64,000 nucleotides of DNA from Acidimicrobiia bacterium (GTDB taxonomy: Bacteria > Actinomycetota > Acidimicrobiia > Spongiisociales > ZC4RG35), in assembly GCA_028285585.1 (NCBI GenBank), contig JANQOU010000001.1, positions 1-64,000 of the forward strand, given 5' to 3'. Below, one piece after another: positions 34,961 through 43,969 of this stretch. The notes beneath the pieces were generated by a model. It worked only from the letters and a program-made list of their open reading frames with translations, was not told the origin of the DNA and did not search any database. The translations under genes and the position numbers were made by a program. Each line of letters starts with the position of its first letter. Position 1 is the stretch's first letter.

Positions 34961-36141
34961 GCCGGATCGATGGCCTGATTCAGGAGCTTTGCCCGGATGG
35001 GGTGAAGTTCGAGAGCTTGGGGGAGGTGGGTAGCTTCACTCGCGGGAGTGGCATCCAGAAAGCCGACCTTATCGAGGACGGTGTCGGCGCAATTCACTAC
35101 GGCCAGATTCATACGCACTACCGAACATGGGCACGGGAGACCAAGTCGTTCGTAGCACCAGAAATGGCGGTGCGACTGAAGTTGGCGCGAACTGGAGACC
35201 TCGTGATCGCAACCACCAGCGAAGACGACGAAGCTGTCGGCAAGGCTGTTGCATGGCTGGGAGCAAACGAGGTCGCCGTCAGCACCGACGCATACATCTT
35301 CCGACATTCACTCGACCCGAAGTACATGGCCTACTTCTTCCAAACCGACCAATTCCATCTCCAGAAGAGACGCTTCATCACGGGGACGAAAGTCCGCCGG
35401 ATATCTGGCGACAACCTTGCGAAGGTTCTGATTCCTGCCCCTCCGATCGAGGTCCAACAGGAGATCGTTCGGGTTTTGGACTTGTTTCAGTCGCTGGAAG
35501 CGGAGCTGGGGGCGGAACTTGAGGCGGAGCTGGAAGCGCGCCGCCGTCAGTACGACCACTATCGCGACTCCCTTCTGACTTTCCCTGGGACTGTCCACTG
35601 GGCGACTCTTGGCGAAGTCGCCGCGAATCTTGATTCGATGCGGAAACCAGTCTCTAAAGCCGCTCGGGTAAGGGGCCAGTATCCGTACTACGGAGCCTCC
35701 GGCATCGTCGACTATGTGGATGACTACCTGTTCGACGGCGACTATCTGCTCGTCTCCGAAGACGGTGCAAATCTCCTTGCCAGATCCAAACCGATTGCCT
35801 TTTCCGCCTCCGGAAAGATCTGGGTGAACAATCATGCTCACGTCCTTGAATTCGACTCCTATGCGACTCGACGCCTAATCGAGGTCTACCTCAACTCCAT
35901 CGACATAAGCATGTATGTCGGCGCCGCCGCCCAGCCAAAGTTGACTCAGAAGAACCTCAACCGGATTCGCGTCCCCGTCCCACCGCTCGCAGAGCAAGAG
36001 CGCATCGTCGCCATCCTGGACAAGTTCGGCGCCCTGGTGAACGACCTTTCGATCGGTCTCCCCGCCGAACTCGCCGCCCGTCGCCAACAGTACGAGTACT
36101 ACCGGGATCGGCTACTCACCTTCTCGGAACGAGCTGCCTGA
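34957..36141 (+). CDS. hsdS: type I restriction-modification specificity subunit
   Basis: A 394-residue specificity subunit with two target-recognition domains (about 1-160 and 205-350), each followed by a conserved helix. The spacer repeats are plainly homologous: EARRRQYDHYRDSLLTF near 190-207 and AARRQQYEYYRDRLLTF at the C-terminus. ELGAELEAELEA in the central spacer is a short tandem repeat of the kind whose copy number changes the gap in the bipartite recognition site. GTG start, translationally coupled to hsdM. Confidence 0.93.
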   Translation: MSRIDGLIQELCPDGVKFESLGEVGSFTRGSGIQKADLIEDGVGAIHYGQIHTHYRTWARETKSFVAPEMAVRLKLARTGDLVIATTSEDDEAVGKAVAWLGANEVAVSTDAYIFRHSLDPKYMAYFFQTDQFHLQKRRFITGTKVRRISGDNLAKVLIPAPPIEVQQEIVRVLDLFQSLEAELGAELEAELEARRRQYDHYRDSLLTFPGTVHWATLGEVAANLDSMRKPVSKAARVRGQYPYYGASGIVDYVDDYLFDGDYLLVSEDGANLLARSKPIAFSASGKIWVNNHAHVLEFDSYATRRLIEVYLNSIDISMYVGAAAQPKLTQKNLNRIRVPVPPLAEQERIVAILDKFGALVNDLSIGLPAELAARRQQYEYYRDRLLTFSERAA

Positions 36142-36159
36142 ACTGTTGACTATCGGATA

Positions 36160-36179
36160 ACTGGATAATATCATCCAGT
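36160..36179. promoter_or_regulatory. inverted repeat operator of MNT-HEPN module
   Basis: ACTGGAT, a 6-base spacer (AATATC), ATCCAGT: perfect 7-bp arms ending 2 bases before the ATG of the HTH-nucleotidyltransferase gene and containing a TAATAT -10-like sequence. It is a probable site for autorepression by the HTH domain, giving the toxin-antitoxin pair its own promoter inside the hsd operon. Confidence 0.65.
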
Positions 36180-36181
36180 AT

Positions 36182-36766
36182 ATGAGAACTGAGGCTCCGC
36201 TGCTGGCACCGGTGTTCCGGTCGGAGGGACAGGCCCGGCTTCTCGCCACTCTCGTCCTCACCGGGGACGAACTGAGCCTCACCGACCTCGCGGAACGGTC
36301 CGATGTCGCTTATGCGACGGCACACAGAGAGGTGGCCCGTCTCCTCGATGCGGGGATCCTGGCCGAGCGCCAGGTAGGTCGGACCCGTCTGGTTTCGGCC
36401 AATGCTGAAAGCCCGCTGGTCGAACCGCTGCGTGAGATTCTCCTCATCACCGCCGGGCCGGCGGCACTTCTTGCCGAAGCACTGGCAGAGGTCGAGGGAG
36501 TCGACTTCGCCGTTCTCTACGGTTCCTATGCAGCGCGGGCGCAGGGAGTCAAAGGCCCAGCCCCTCAAGACATCGACCTCATGGTCATCGGTAGGCCCAA
36601 TCCGGAGAAGATCTATGCTGTGTGCGACCAGGTCGAGCCCCAAGTGGGCAGACCGATCAACCCCACGATCCTCAGCCAGGCCGAGTTCGGCGAAGAGTCC
36701 GGGTTCCTCTCGCACATCGCCGATAACCCGACAGTCCCGATCATCGGTGAGGTCCCTTGGCAGTGA
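36182..36766 (+). CDS. HTH-nucleotidyltransferase (MNT) antitoxin-like protein
   Basis: A 194-residue fusion. Winged helix at about 15-75 (LSLTDLAERSDVAYATAHRE, LLDAGILAERQVGRTRL), then a minimal nucleotidyltransferase: LYGSYAARA (Gly114-Ser115) and QDIDLMVIG (Asp130, Asp132). MNT proteins pair with HEPN RNases as antitoxins, in known cases by adenylylating the toxin. The stop overlaps the HEPN gene start. An inverted repeat just upstream suggests autoregulation. The module is placed between hsdS and hsdR. Confidence 0.8.
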   Translation: MRTEAPLLAPVFRSEGQARLLATLVLTGDELSLTDLAERSDVAYATAHREVARLLDAGILAERQVGRTRLVSANAESPLVEPLREILLITAGPAALLAEALAEVEGVDFAVLYGSYAARAQGVKGPAPQDIDLMVIGRPNPEKIYAVCDQVEPQVGRPINPTILSQAEFGEESGFLSHIADNPTVPIIGEVPWQ

Positions 36767-37212
36767 TCCCGCTCTCCGAGGACCAGCAGAAGGCCATCGA
36801 TGATCTGGTCGGCGCCGGTCGGATCGAGGTCGTTCCTGCGGATCTCAACCGAGCGTCGGCTTTCCTGCAACAGGCAGAGAACTCGCTGGCCGACATTGAG
36901 AATGTCACCGTGATCCAGAATCGCTACACCCTCGCTTACGACGCCGGCCATGCCGCTGGTGAAGCCGTGCTCACCGCGTATGGGTATCGCACCACCAACC
37001 AGCCTGGACACCACGAAGCGTTGGGTCTGTTCCTTTCTGCGATTCTGTCTGAACCGAACCAGGCGGAGGCGGCAGCGCACTTCAAGCGAAGGCGACGAGC
37101 CCGAAACCAGATGCAATACCGCGCCCGCCCACCGAGCGAGACCGACACGGAACAGGCTGCCCGTACAGCAACCACTCTGGTCGAGGCCGTGCGTCAGCGA
37201 GGAGTGGAGTGA
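36763..37212 (+). CDS. HEPN-family protein, toxin partner of MNT
   Basis: A 149-residue helical protein. The central helices (IQNRYTLAYDAGHAAGEAVL) and FKRRRRARNQMQYRA near 110-125 resemble HEPN proteins of the SAV_6107-like group, where RN...Y replaces the usual R-x4-6-H RNase motif. Start GTG 36763 overlaps the MNT stop; TTG 36757 is an alternative. The end overlaps the hsdR start (GTGA), so the toxin is coupled to both partner and restriction subunit. The RNase activity is inferred from the family. Confidence 0.75.
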   Translation: MIPLSEDQQKAIDDLVGAGRIEVVPADLNRASAFLQQAENSLADIENVTVIQNRYTLAYDAGHAAGEAVLTAYGYRTTNQPGHHEALGLFLSAILSEPNQAEAAAHFKRRRRARNQMQYRARPPSETDTEQAARTATTLVEAVRQRGVE

Positions 37213-40200
37213 AGGAAAGTCCCGGGTCGCACTACGAGCCGATTGCTCTCAGCTCGGAGAGCACGGTCGTCGCTGAGTTCGTACCTGACGTAAACGCCGA
37301 GTCGTCGTATCAGTCAGAGGCCGAGCTTGAAAGGGCTTTCATCGCGCTTCTCCAGCAACAGGCGTATGAGTACCTGCCTATCACCAGCGAGGCCCAGCTG
37401 ATTGCCAACGTGCGGACTCAGCTCGAGGCTCTGAACGCGATCGAGTTCAGCGATGCCGAATGGGAGCGGTTCTTCACCGAACGAGTATCTGGGGATAAGG
37501 ACGGCATCGCCGAGAAGACGGCACGTATCCAGGAAGATCATGTCCAGCTCCTCGAACGGGACGACGGGTCGACCAAGAACGTCCGGCTGATCGACAAGAA
37601 GAACGTCCACAACAACCGGGTACAGGTGATCAACCAGTACGAAATCGAAGGCTCTCGCAAAAACCGGTATGACGTGACGATGCTGGTCAACGGACTGCCG
37701 ATGGTGCACATCGAACTGAAACGTCGCGGCGTGGCGATTCGCGAGGCGTTCAACCAGATCAGTCGTTATCAACGGGACAGCTTTTGGGCCGGCTCGGGCC
37801 TATTCGAGTACGTGCAGGTCTTTGTGATCAGCAACGGCACCCACACCAAGTACTACAGCAACACCAACCGGCTCCAGCATCTCGACGAGACCGGCGGAAA
37901 CAAGCGGTCGCGGCGAACATCGAACAGCTTCGAGTTCACGAGTTGGTGGGCCGACTCGAACAACAAGCCGATCCAAGACTTGACCGGATTCGCTCGGACG
38001 TTCTTTGCCAGGCACACGTTGTTGAACATCCTCACCAAGTACTGCGTGTTCGACGTTGACTGGATGCTGCTGGTGATGCGGCCCTATCAGATCGCCGCTA
38101 CCGAGGAGATCCTCCGGCGGATTGAGGTCTCGACCAACTATCGAACTCTCGGCACAGTCGCGGCCGGTGGTTACGTGTGGCACACCACCGGCTCCGGTAA
38201 GACTCTGACCAGTTTCAAGGCCGCGCAACTGGCGAGCCGGTTACCGGACATCGACAAGGTGCTGTTCGTGGTCGACCGGAAGGATCTCGACTACCAGACG
38301 ATGCGTGAGTACGACCGGTTTCAGAAGGGAGCGGCCAACTCGAACACATCAACCCGGGTCCTGAAACGGCAACTTGAAGACCCAGACGCTCGGATCATCG
38401 TCACCACCATCCAGAAGCTGGCCAACCTCGTTGGAGGAAACAAGGACCATTCCATCTACGACGGTCATGTGGTGATCGTGTTCGACGAGTGTCATCGGTC
38501 GCAGTTCGGTGAGATGCACACAGCGATCACCAACGCGTTCAAGCGCTACCACCTTTTCGGTTTCACCGGCACACCTATCTTCTCCGACAACGCAAGAAGC
38601 GGGGGAAACCCGCGTCTCCGGACGACAGAGCAGGCATTCGGCGACAAGCTGCACACCTACACGATCGTCGACGCCATCAGCGACAAGAACGTGCTGCCCT
38701 TCCGCATCGACTACGTCAATACAGTGCGGCTGCCGGAAGGCATCGACGACAAGCAGGTCAGTGCCATCGACACTGAGAACGCGTTGTTGGCCACCGAGCG
38801 GGTGAGCCAGGTCGTCGCCTACATCCTCGAGCACTTCGACCAGAAGACCCGACGGGCCGAGCACTATCTGCTCAAGGATCGGCGGCTGCGTGGGTTCAAC
38901 TCACTGTTCGCAACGTCGTCAATCAGAGCTGCACGCATCTACTACAACCAGTTCGGCCGCCAACAGGAGCACCTCCCCTCGGATCAGCAACTCAAAGTCG
39001 GGATGATCTACAGCTACGCCGCAAACGAGGAAGAACCGGATGGTCTGCTTGCTGAGGAAGGGTTCGACCCGCATGACCTGTCCGTAGACGACCGCACGTT
39101 CCTCGAAGATGTCATCCAGGACTACAACGACATGTTCGGCACGAGTTTCGACACGTCGTCGGATCGGTTCGAGAACTACTACAAGGACCTGTCGCAGCGG
39201 ATCCGGAACCGCGAGATCGACATCGTGATCGTCGTCAACATGCTCCTCACCGGATTCGACGCCACGACTCTGAACACGTTGTGGGTAGACAAGAACCTCC
39301 GTGCTCACGGCTTGCTCCAGGCCTACTCACGTACCAATCGCATCCTCAACTCTGTCAAGACCTACGGGAACATCGTCAGCTTCCGAGACCTGGAAGAGGC
39401 GACCAACGACTCCATCGCCCTGTTCGGCAACAAGGACGCCGGTGGGATCGTCCTCCTGAAACCGTTCCAGGAGTACTTCGAGGAATACTCAGAGCTTGTG
39501 TCCGAACTTCTGGAGAAGTACCCAATCGGCGAACAGATCGTTGGAGAGAGGGCGCAGAAAGAGTTCATCGCCCTCTTCGGAGCGATCCTTCGACTCCGAA
39601 ACATCCTCGTCTCCTTCGACGACTTCGAAGATCAACAGATACTGACACCACGCCAGATCCAGGACTATCAGAGCCTCTACCTCGACCTCTACGCCGACTT
39701 CAGAGTTCGGGAGGCAGCAGACAAGGAATCCATCCTCGACGACATCGTTTTTGAGATCGAGCTGATCAAACAGGTCGAGATCAACGTCGACTACATCCTG
39801 ATGCTGGTGGAGAAGTATCGCGAGGCCAAAGGCGACGACACCGACAAGGAGATGCGTGCCGAAATCGAGCGCGCCATCGATTCCAGCCCATCGCTACGAA
39901 ACAAGAAAGACCTCATCGAAGCCTTCGTCGACTCACTATCCGTGACTGCCGACGTCGACGCCGAATGGCAGACCTTCGTCGCCACAAGACGAGCCGAGGA
40001 GCTCGACCGAATAATCGCTGAAGAGCGCCTCGACCGAAACGCAACGATGGCTTTCGTAGATCGTGCTTTCCGCGATGGAGCAGTCCCAGCGGGTGGCACA
40101 GCGATCACCAGAGTCTTACCAGCGGTCTCCCGATTCTCCGCGACCGGCGACCATGGGGCGAAGAAGAACATCGTGATCGAGCGGCTGACAGAGTTCTTCG

Positions 40201-40223
40201 AACGATTCTTCGGCCTCGGCTAG
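37209..40223 (+). CDS. hsdR: type I restriction endonuclease subunit
   Basis: A 1004-residue motor/nuclease subunit. The nuclease domain holds RYDVTMLVNGLPMVHIELKR (PD-ExK type: Asp then ELK). The SF2 helicase has HTTGSGKTLTSF (motif I), VFDECHRSQFG (II), FTGTPI (III), MLLTGFDA and AYSRTNRI (V-VI). The C-terminal helical domain binds the M2S1 core. It translocates and cuts unmethylated DNA. GTG start overlapping the HEPN gene stop. Complete length. Confidence 0.95.
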   Translation: MKESPGSHYEPIALSSESTVVAEFVPDVNAESSYQSEAELERAFIALLQQQAYEYLPITSEAQLIANVRTQLEALNAIEFSDAEWERFFTERVSGDKDGIAEKTARIQEDHVQLLERDDGSTKNVRLIDKKNVHNNRVQVINQYEIEGSRKNRYDVTMLVNGLPMVHIELKRRGVAIREAFNQISRYQRDSFWAGSGLFEYVQVFVISNGTHTKYYSNTNRLQHLDETGGNKRSRRTSNSFEFTSWWADSNNKPIQDLTGFARTFFARHTLLNILTKYCVFDVDWMLLVMRPYQIAATEEILRRIEVSTNYRTLGTVAAGGYVWHTTGSGKTLTSFKAAQLASRLPDIDKVLFVVDRKDLDYQTMREYDRFQKGAANSNTSTRVLKRQLEDPDARIIVTTIQKLANLVGGNKDHSIYDGHVVIVFDECHRSQFGEMHTAITNAFKRYHLFGFTGTPIFSDNARSGGNPRLRTTEQAFGDKLHTYTIVDAISDKNVLPFRIDYVNTVRLPEGIDDKQVSAIDTENALLATERVSQVVAYILEHFDQKTRRAEHYLLKDRRLRGFNSLFATSSIRAARIYYNQFGRQQEHLPSDQQLKVGMIYSYAANEEEPDGLLAEEGFDPHDLSVDDRTFLEDVIQDYNDMFGTSFDTSSDRFENYYKDLSQRIRNREIDIVIVVNMLLTGFDATTLNTLWVDKNLRAHGLLQAYSRTNRILNSVKTYGNIVSFRDLEEATNDSIALFGNKDAGGIVLLKPFQEYFEEYSELVSELLEKYPIGEQIVGERAQKEFIALFGAILRLRNILVSFDDFEDQQILTPRQIQDYQSLYLDLYADFRVREAADKESILDDIVFEIELIKQVEINVDYILMLVEKYREAKGDDTDKEMRAEIERAIDSSPSLRNKKDLIEAFVDSLSVTADVDAEWQTFVATRRAEELDRIIAEERLDRNATMAFVDRAFRDGAVPAGGTAITRVLPAVSRFSATGDHGAKKNIVIERLTEFFERFFGLG

Positions 40224-40334
40224 TGCTTTGTTGTGCGAGGACAGCACAGCCGGGGTAGAAACCAGCAGAGTGCACTAAATCCGATGGTGCAACTTCAGCG
40301 ATACTCTGTGGACACGAAGGTCATGGCACACGTC

Positions 40335-42743
40335 CTATAAGTTGAACGTAAGCTGGCCTTGCGGTTGCGGTTCATTAGCGGGCATCAGCAATACGTCGAC
40401 CGCATCGGACCGGTAGTCCACCTCAACCTCGAAGTCGAGCCCTGCCAACCGAATATAGGTTGTCTGCGGCGTTGGAAGACCAACACTCCTGACGGGTATG
40501 CGAATGATAGGCCCATTGTCATCAGTTTGGACGACATATGGTGGTACCCGTCCCGGGGTATCGGTCACCTCTGCCTCCGTCGCTATGCCGGCGTCACCCA
40601 ACACCCGCTCCTGAGTCGATACGAGGACTATGCCCTCATCGAAACCACCTCGAGCTTCCTTCTTCTGGTCCGCGACTTCGGTGAGCTTCACTAAATCCAA
40701 ACCCAACAACGATGAGAGCGAGCGGACCACTTCAAACAGATCTCCGAGCTCTTCAACCAAAGCCTCGCGACCAACAGCAAACGACAGCTCAAAGGCTTCC
40801 TCGATGGCCTTGAGGTTCAACAGCTGGATCAACTCGTCACCGGATCGTCGAAGTATCAGCACATCCTCGGACTTGTCCAAGACCAAAGTCGGTATGTGAT
40901 CACGGACTAGCTTGTTGAGCGGGACTTCAGGGGCTCTTCGTCGATCCTGGGCAGAGCGCTCAAACACATGAGCACCCGATCTTCGAAGTACGTAGAAGGC
41001 GTGAGAGAGCACACTTCCCTCAAGCAACACCGGAATATTTTTATCTGAGGTAAAAGAGCCAACTGCTTCGAGGAACTCAGTGTCGCGAAGAAACTGAGTC
41101 GTCGGCCTAAGGACGATAGCCACCTGGAAGGCATCAACCTGCAATTCCAGTACATCTCGTTGGATTACTTTCAGATCCTCTAGCGTCCGCACGGTGCGCT
41201 CTATTGGTCGGCGTTGAAGGGCGGCTGGCGAAACTTGGGCAGGGTCGAAGTCATCATCCCGCTGAATAAACCAAGGCAGCACGTCGGGATACCCCAAACC
41301 ATCTGCCGTACCAACAAAAAACATAACCTGGACGCGCTGGCCAAGAGCCTTCGCAATGCTGTGTGTTGATTCGGCAATCAGGAGAACCTGCTCCGATGTC
41401 AGCACCGTTCTCCAGTCCCAAGCCCATCCAGCCTCCCTCTCAACAAACGACCCTGTTGCGTCGACATCAACGAAGTGCCCCTTCCAACGAACATCGCTCC
41501 GTACCCGATCGGGATCCTTCAAGTCGATGTCGTAGGTGTCGTGTGGACAGAAGAGCAGTGAGTCTGGGATGCCCCAAGTTGCATCAATTCTGACCCTTGA
41601 AACATCCGGTCGAGCGTAAGCAAAAGCCCCTGCGCGGGCAGCGACGAATCGGTGTAGAAGAAAGGCAACCCGCCCTTCCTTAATGTCCTCGGCAAGGGTG
41701 GCAGCTTTGTCGACAAGAAAGTCAAGCACCTGGTTCTCGTCGTCTAGGACGTCTGATCGCGGAGCGAACAAGCCGTCACCACCTGCAATGTCGCTCCGTA
41801 CCACGACCGGCGATTGGGCGAGATTCACGACGTCCTCTGTAAGGCTGCCTGGTATCTCACCTTTCGCAAGGCCGCTGAGAATGCTGATGTCGTCTAAGAG
41901 GAGCACTTCTCCGTAAGGGAGGCCAAGCTCCTTGAAGAGGCACACATGTTGGGCTTTAGTCGACCCCGTCTCAGGTGTTCCAGATGCCTTGCTCAGAACC
42001 CGGTAGCGTGGTTCACCGCTCGGCTTCTTCTGCGAAGCCCATGCATGACATGGCGGTTGGTGCTCGACGCGAGTCTCGTGGTCGCACTGAACGATCCAGA
42101 TCGCATCTGCGTCACTGACCCATTCAATGTGGTACCGAAAATCCTCAAGCGTTAGGTCGTGGGCGACTTGAGATAGAACTTCCTCTGGTGGTTGGCTGAT
42201 TCGTTGCCTCTTCAGTGGAAGGTCTTGGTTGGCAGACCCCTGGCTTGGCCTCATGGTCCGCGAGGTGATGTTCGGCCAATGTTCTTCTAAACGCCACAGG
42301 TTTCGCGCTCTCGAAACTCTGCGCTCGTTAGAGAGGTGGCCAAGCGCTGTTGGCTCAATCCTTCGTTGGATCATGATCGCGAGCCGATCAGATCCCACGG
42401 ACTCTGCGTGAACTGCAATCCGGGCTGTAGCGTCCGAAACCGCCTCGGGCGTGGCAGACACCCTGTAGCTATGTAGCCGACCTCGCTCAACGAGAGTTTC
42501 GGTGGGAGACGAAGATCGGACGTATACCTCGGTCAAGATTGATGGGTGCTGAAGACTCTCCCGAAGGGCGTCCAGCGAGGACTTAACCTCTTTCAATAGT
42601 GGTCGGCGGGCTGCAAAGTCTCGTGTCCTCCGAGAAGGCAACACCTCAAACTCGGGCACCCACAGTTTCGGGAGACACATAAGGCCAGAAGCCTTAAAGC
42701 CGAACTGTGCAATCTCATCTGAGTCAGGCTTGTGCCTGATCAT
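40335..42743 (-). CDS. PEP-synthase-like dikinase / MazG pyrophosphohydrolase fusion
   Basis: An 802-residue protein of a layout I have not seen described. Residues 14-36 (FGFKASGLMCLPKL) and 73-80 (VYVRSSSP), then RYHIEWVSDADAIWIVQ (204-219), follow the ATP-grasp N-domain of PEP synthase/PPDK. A second, weaker copy runs about 262-495 (TKAQHVCLFKELGLP, PVVVRSD, WFIQRD). GSVLSHAFYVLRRSG (576-590) resembles the phospho-histidine swivelling domain (His581). Residues 609-715 are MazG-like: NKLVRDHIP, EEAFE (648-652) and ELGD (665-668), the metal motif of NTP pyrophosphatases. A beta-rich tail ends it. It is third in an operon with a TM protein (ATGA overlap) and a HIT protein. Confidence 0.75.
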   Translation of the reverse strand: MIRHKPDSDEIAQFGFKASGLMCLPKLWVPEFEVLPSRRTRDFAARRPLLKEVKSSLDALRESLQHPSILTEVYVRSSSPTETLVERGRLHSYRVSATPEAVSDATARIAVHAESVGSDRLAIMIQRRIEPTALGHLSNERRVSRARNLWRLEEHWPNITSRTMRPSQGSANQDLPLKRQRISQPPEEVLSQVAHDLTLEDFRYHIEWVSDADAIWIVQCDHETRVEHQPPCHAWASQKKPSGEPRYRVLSKASGTPETGSTKAQHVCLFKELGLPYGEVLLLDDISILSGLAKGEIPGSLTEDVVNLAQSPVVVRSDIAGGDGLFAPRSDVLDDENQVLDFLVDKAATLAEDIKEGRVAFLLHRFVAARAGAFAYARPDVSRVRIDATWGIPDSLLFCPHDTYDIDLKDPDRVRSDVRWKGHFVDVDATGSFVEREAGWAWDWRTVLTSEQVLLIAESTHSIAKALGQRVQVMFFVGTADGLGYPDVLPWFIQRDDDFDPAQVSPAALQRRPIERTVRTLEDLKVIQRDVLELQVDAFQVAIVLRPTTQFLRDTEFLEAVGSFTSDKNIPVLLEGSVLSHAFYVLRRSGAHVFERSAQDRRRAPEVPLNKLVRDHIPTLVLDKSEDVLILRRSGDELIQLLNLKAIEEAFELSFAVGREALVEELGDLFEVVRSLSSLLGLDLVKLTEVADQKKEARGGFDEGIVLVSTQERVLGDAGIATEAEVTDTPGRVPPYVVQTDDNGPIIRIPVRSVGLPTPQTTYIRLAGLDFEVEVDYRSDAVDVLLMPANEPQPQGQLTFNL

Positions 42744-43342
42744 TCGGTTGTACCCGCGGACCCTTGCTCTTTCTCGCGCACATCACCGAACACTCGTTGA
42801 GCAAGGCGAAGCAGTGCTGCTACAGCATGGTCAGAAAAGTAACCGGAGAGGTATCCGAAAGCCACAATCGCCGCTGGAATTTCCAAACTGTTGGCGTTCA
42901 AAATAGGAAGAAGCTCACTTCGAACCAATGCCACGACCACAAACGCAAGGCTCGCAGAAAGGAACGGAGTTGCCAGTCGCCAGAGTAGACGGTCACGATG
43001 CCAGGAACCTTTGGCAACGGAGTGGTAGAGCCACTTGAGCGAGAAACTCGTGCCCCCCAGGAGACCGCTCGTCCATGCAAGACCGTATACACCAAAAACG
43101 GCGGCGTTCTCGCCTTGGAGGCCGAACCAGTCCGCACCTCGACCATTCCAAATAGCAATCATAAGGAAAGGACTTGCGAGTGTAAGGCCGAATAGGACGC
43201 AAGCTTCAAAGGCGATGTGATACTGAGCTCTTCTCGGCCAGCGCGTTGGCCAGTCGTAAGGCTCGCGACCGTCCGTGAGGTCGTAGGGCGCAAAATGGCG
43301 GGCTGTCGAGTTGCCCTTCTTCGACCGTTCGTCGTCGGCCAC
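42740..43342 (-). CDS. four-TM membrane protein of HIT-dikinase operon
   Basis: A 200-residue membrane protein with a 40-residue soluble N-terminus (Arg/Asp-rich, RPPYDW-like EPYDWPTRWPRR) and TM helices at about 43-65, 80-100, 122-142 and 152-172, then a short charged tail. AGGAG seven bases before the GTG supports the start. The HIT gene ends 15 bases upstream, and the dikinase/MazG gene starts within its stop. No family recognised. In nucleotide-signalling defence systems small TM proteins are often effectors; that is only an analogy here. Confidence 0.75.
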   Translation of the reverse strand: MADDERSKKGNSTARHFAPYDLTDGREPYDWPTRWPRRAQYHIAFEACVLFGLTLASPFLMIAIWNGRGADWFGLQGENAAVFGVYGLAWTSGLLGGTSFSLKWLYHSVAKGSWHRDRLLWRLATPFLSASLAFVVVALVRSELLPILNANSLEIPAAIVAFGYLSGYFSDHAVAALLRLAQRVFGDVREKEQGSAGTTE

Positions 43343-43357
43343 TGAGCTACTCCTAGA

Positions 43358-43969
43358 TCAGGCGAATCGGGCGTTAAGGAAGTCGTGAGTTTGCATATAA
43401 GTGTCGTCGACATCGCAACGATCTCGCCAATTCCACTCTTCTGGCTCACCTAAATAGTGGGCAATAGCCTTCCGAAAGTACTGACTCGTGGGTTGGATAA
43501 GCGACTTGACAAACAGAGAACCCTCTCTCCCCGCCAGCAAGTACTCGGTGTTCAGATAGTCACCCAGGGATTGGGGGTCGATCGGCTTCCAGGAACCAGG
43601 GACAGCCAGATGCCTGTTCGCGTACTCCAGCAGGTCGTCATCGAATGGGAGGACATGAAGATGCGCATGTGCCGTGGCGCATGCCGTCGCCGACCCTGAA
43701 GCGACTGCACCGTGTTCGAATAGGAAAGCACTTCCCGGCATGCTCCGCGCCACCGATAGGGCATCTTCGAACAGAGCCAACCTCTGTTTCTCCCCAAGAC
43801 GAGCGGAGGCTGTTTCGTGCACCTGGCTTATCACCAAAGTCCAAAGAGGTAGCAACGCTCCCAACGACGGCCGCGCTGTGTTTCCTGCTGGCAGATAGCT
43901 CTGTGGTTCCTGCCCTCGATCGCAGAATCTGCAGGTGGCAGAAGCTACCGAACCCCTACGGTTGGCCAT
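43358..43969 (-). CDS. HIT/GalT-like nucleotide hydrolase or transferase
   Basis: A 203-residue HIT-superfamily protein distinct from the small HIT at 4246. C13xxC16 (TCRFCDRG) forms part of a zinc site; the nucleotide pocket has FEHGAVASGS (about 84) and the triad HAHLHVLP (His101, 103, 105). A C-terminal extension (YFRKAIAHYLGEPEEWNWRD) is shared by larger HIT-like phosphorylases and adenylyltransferases. ATG at 43967-43969; upstream residues in the same frame have no coding character. It is first gene of a three-gene operon with a TM protein and a dikinase/MazG fusion. Confidence 0.78.
   Translation of the reverse strand: MANRRGSVASATCRFCDRGQEPQSYLPAGNTARPSLGALLPLWTLVISQVHETASARLGEKQRLALFEDALSVARSMPGSAFLFEHGAVASGSATACATAHAHLHVLPFDDDLLEYANRHLAVPGSWKPIDPQSLGDYLNTEYLLAGREGSLFVKSLIQPTSQYFRKAIAHYLGEPEEWNWRDRCDVDDTYMQTHDFLNARFA

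Noticed and set aside
40224-40334. Rho-independent terminator between hsdR and the dikinase/MazG gene
   Set aside because: No stable GC hairpin followed by a T-run could be found by eye on either strand.
27642-43969. Prophage or integrative element
   Set aside because: No integrase, structural phage gene, conjugation gene or flanking tRNA; the content is defence-type only.
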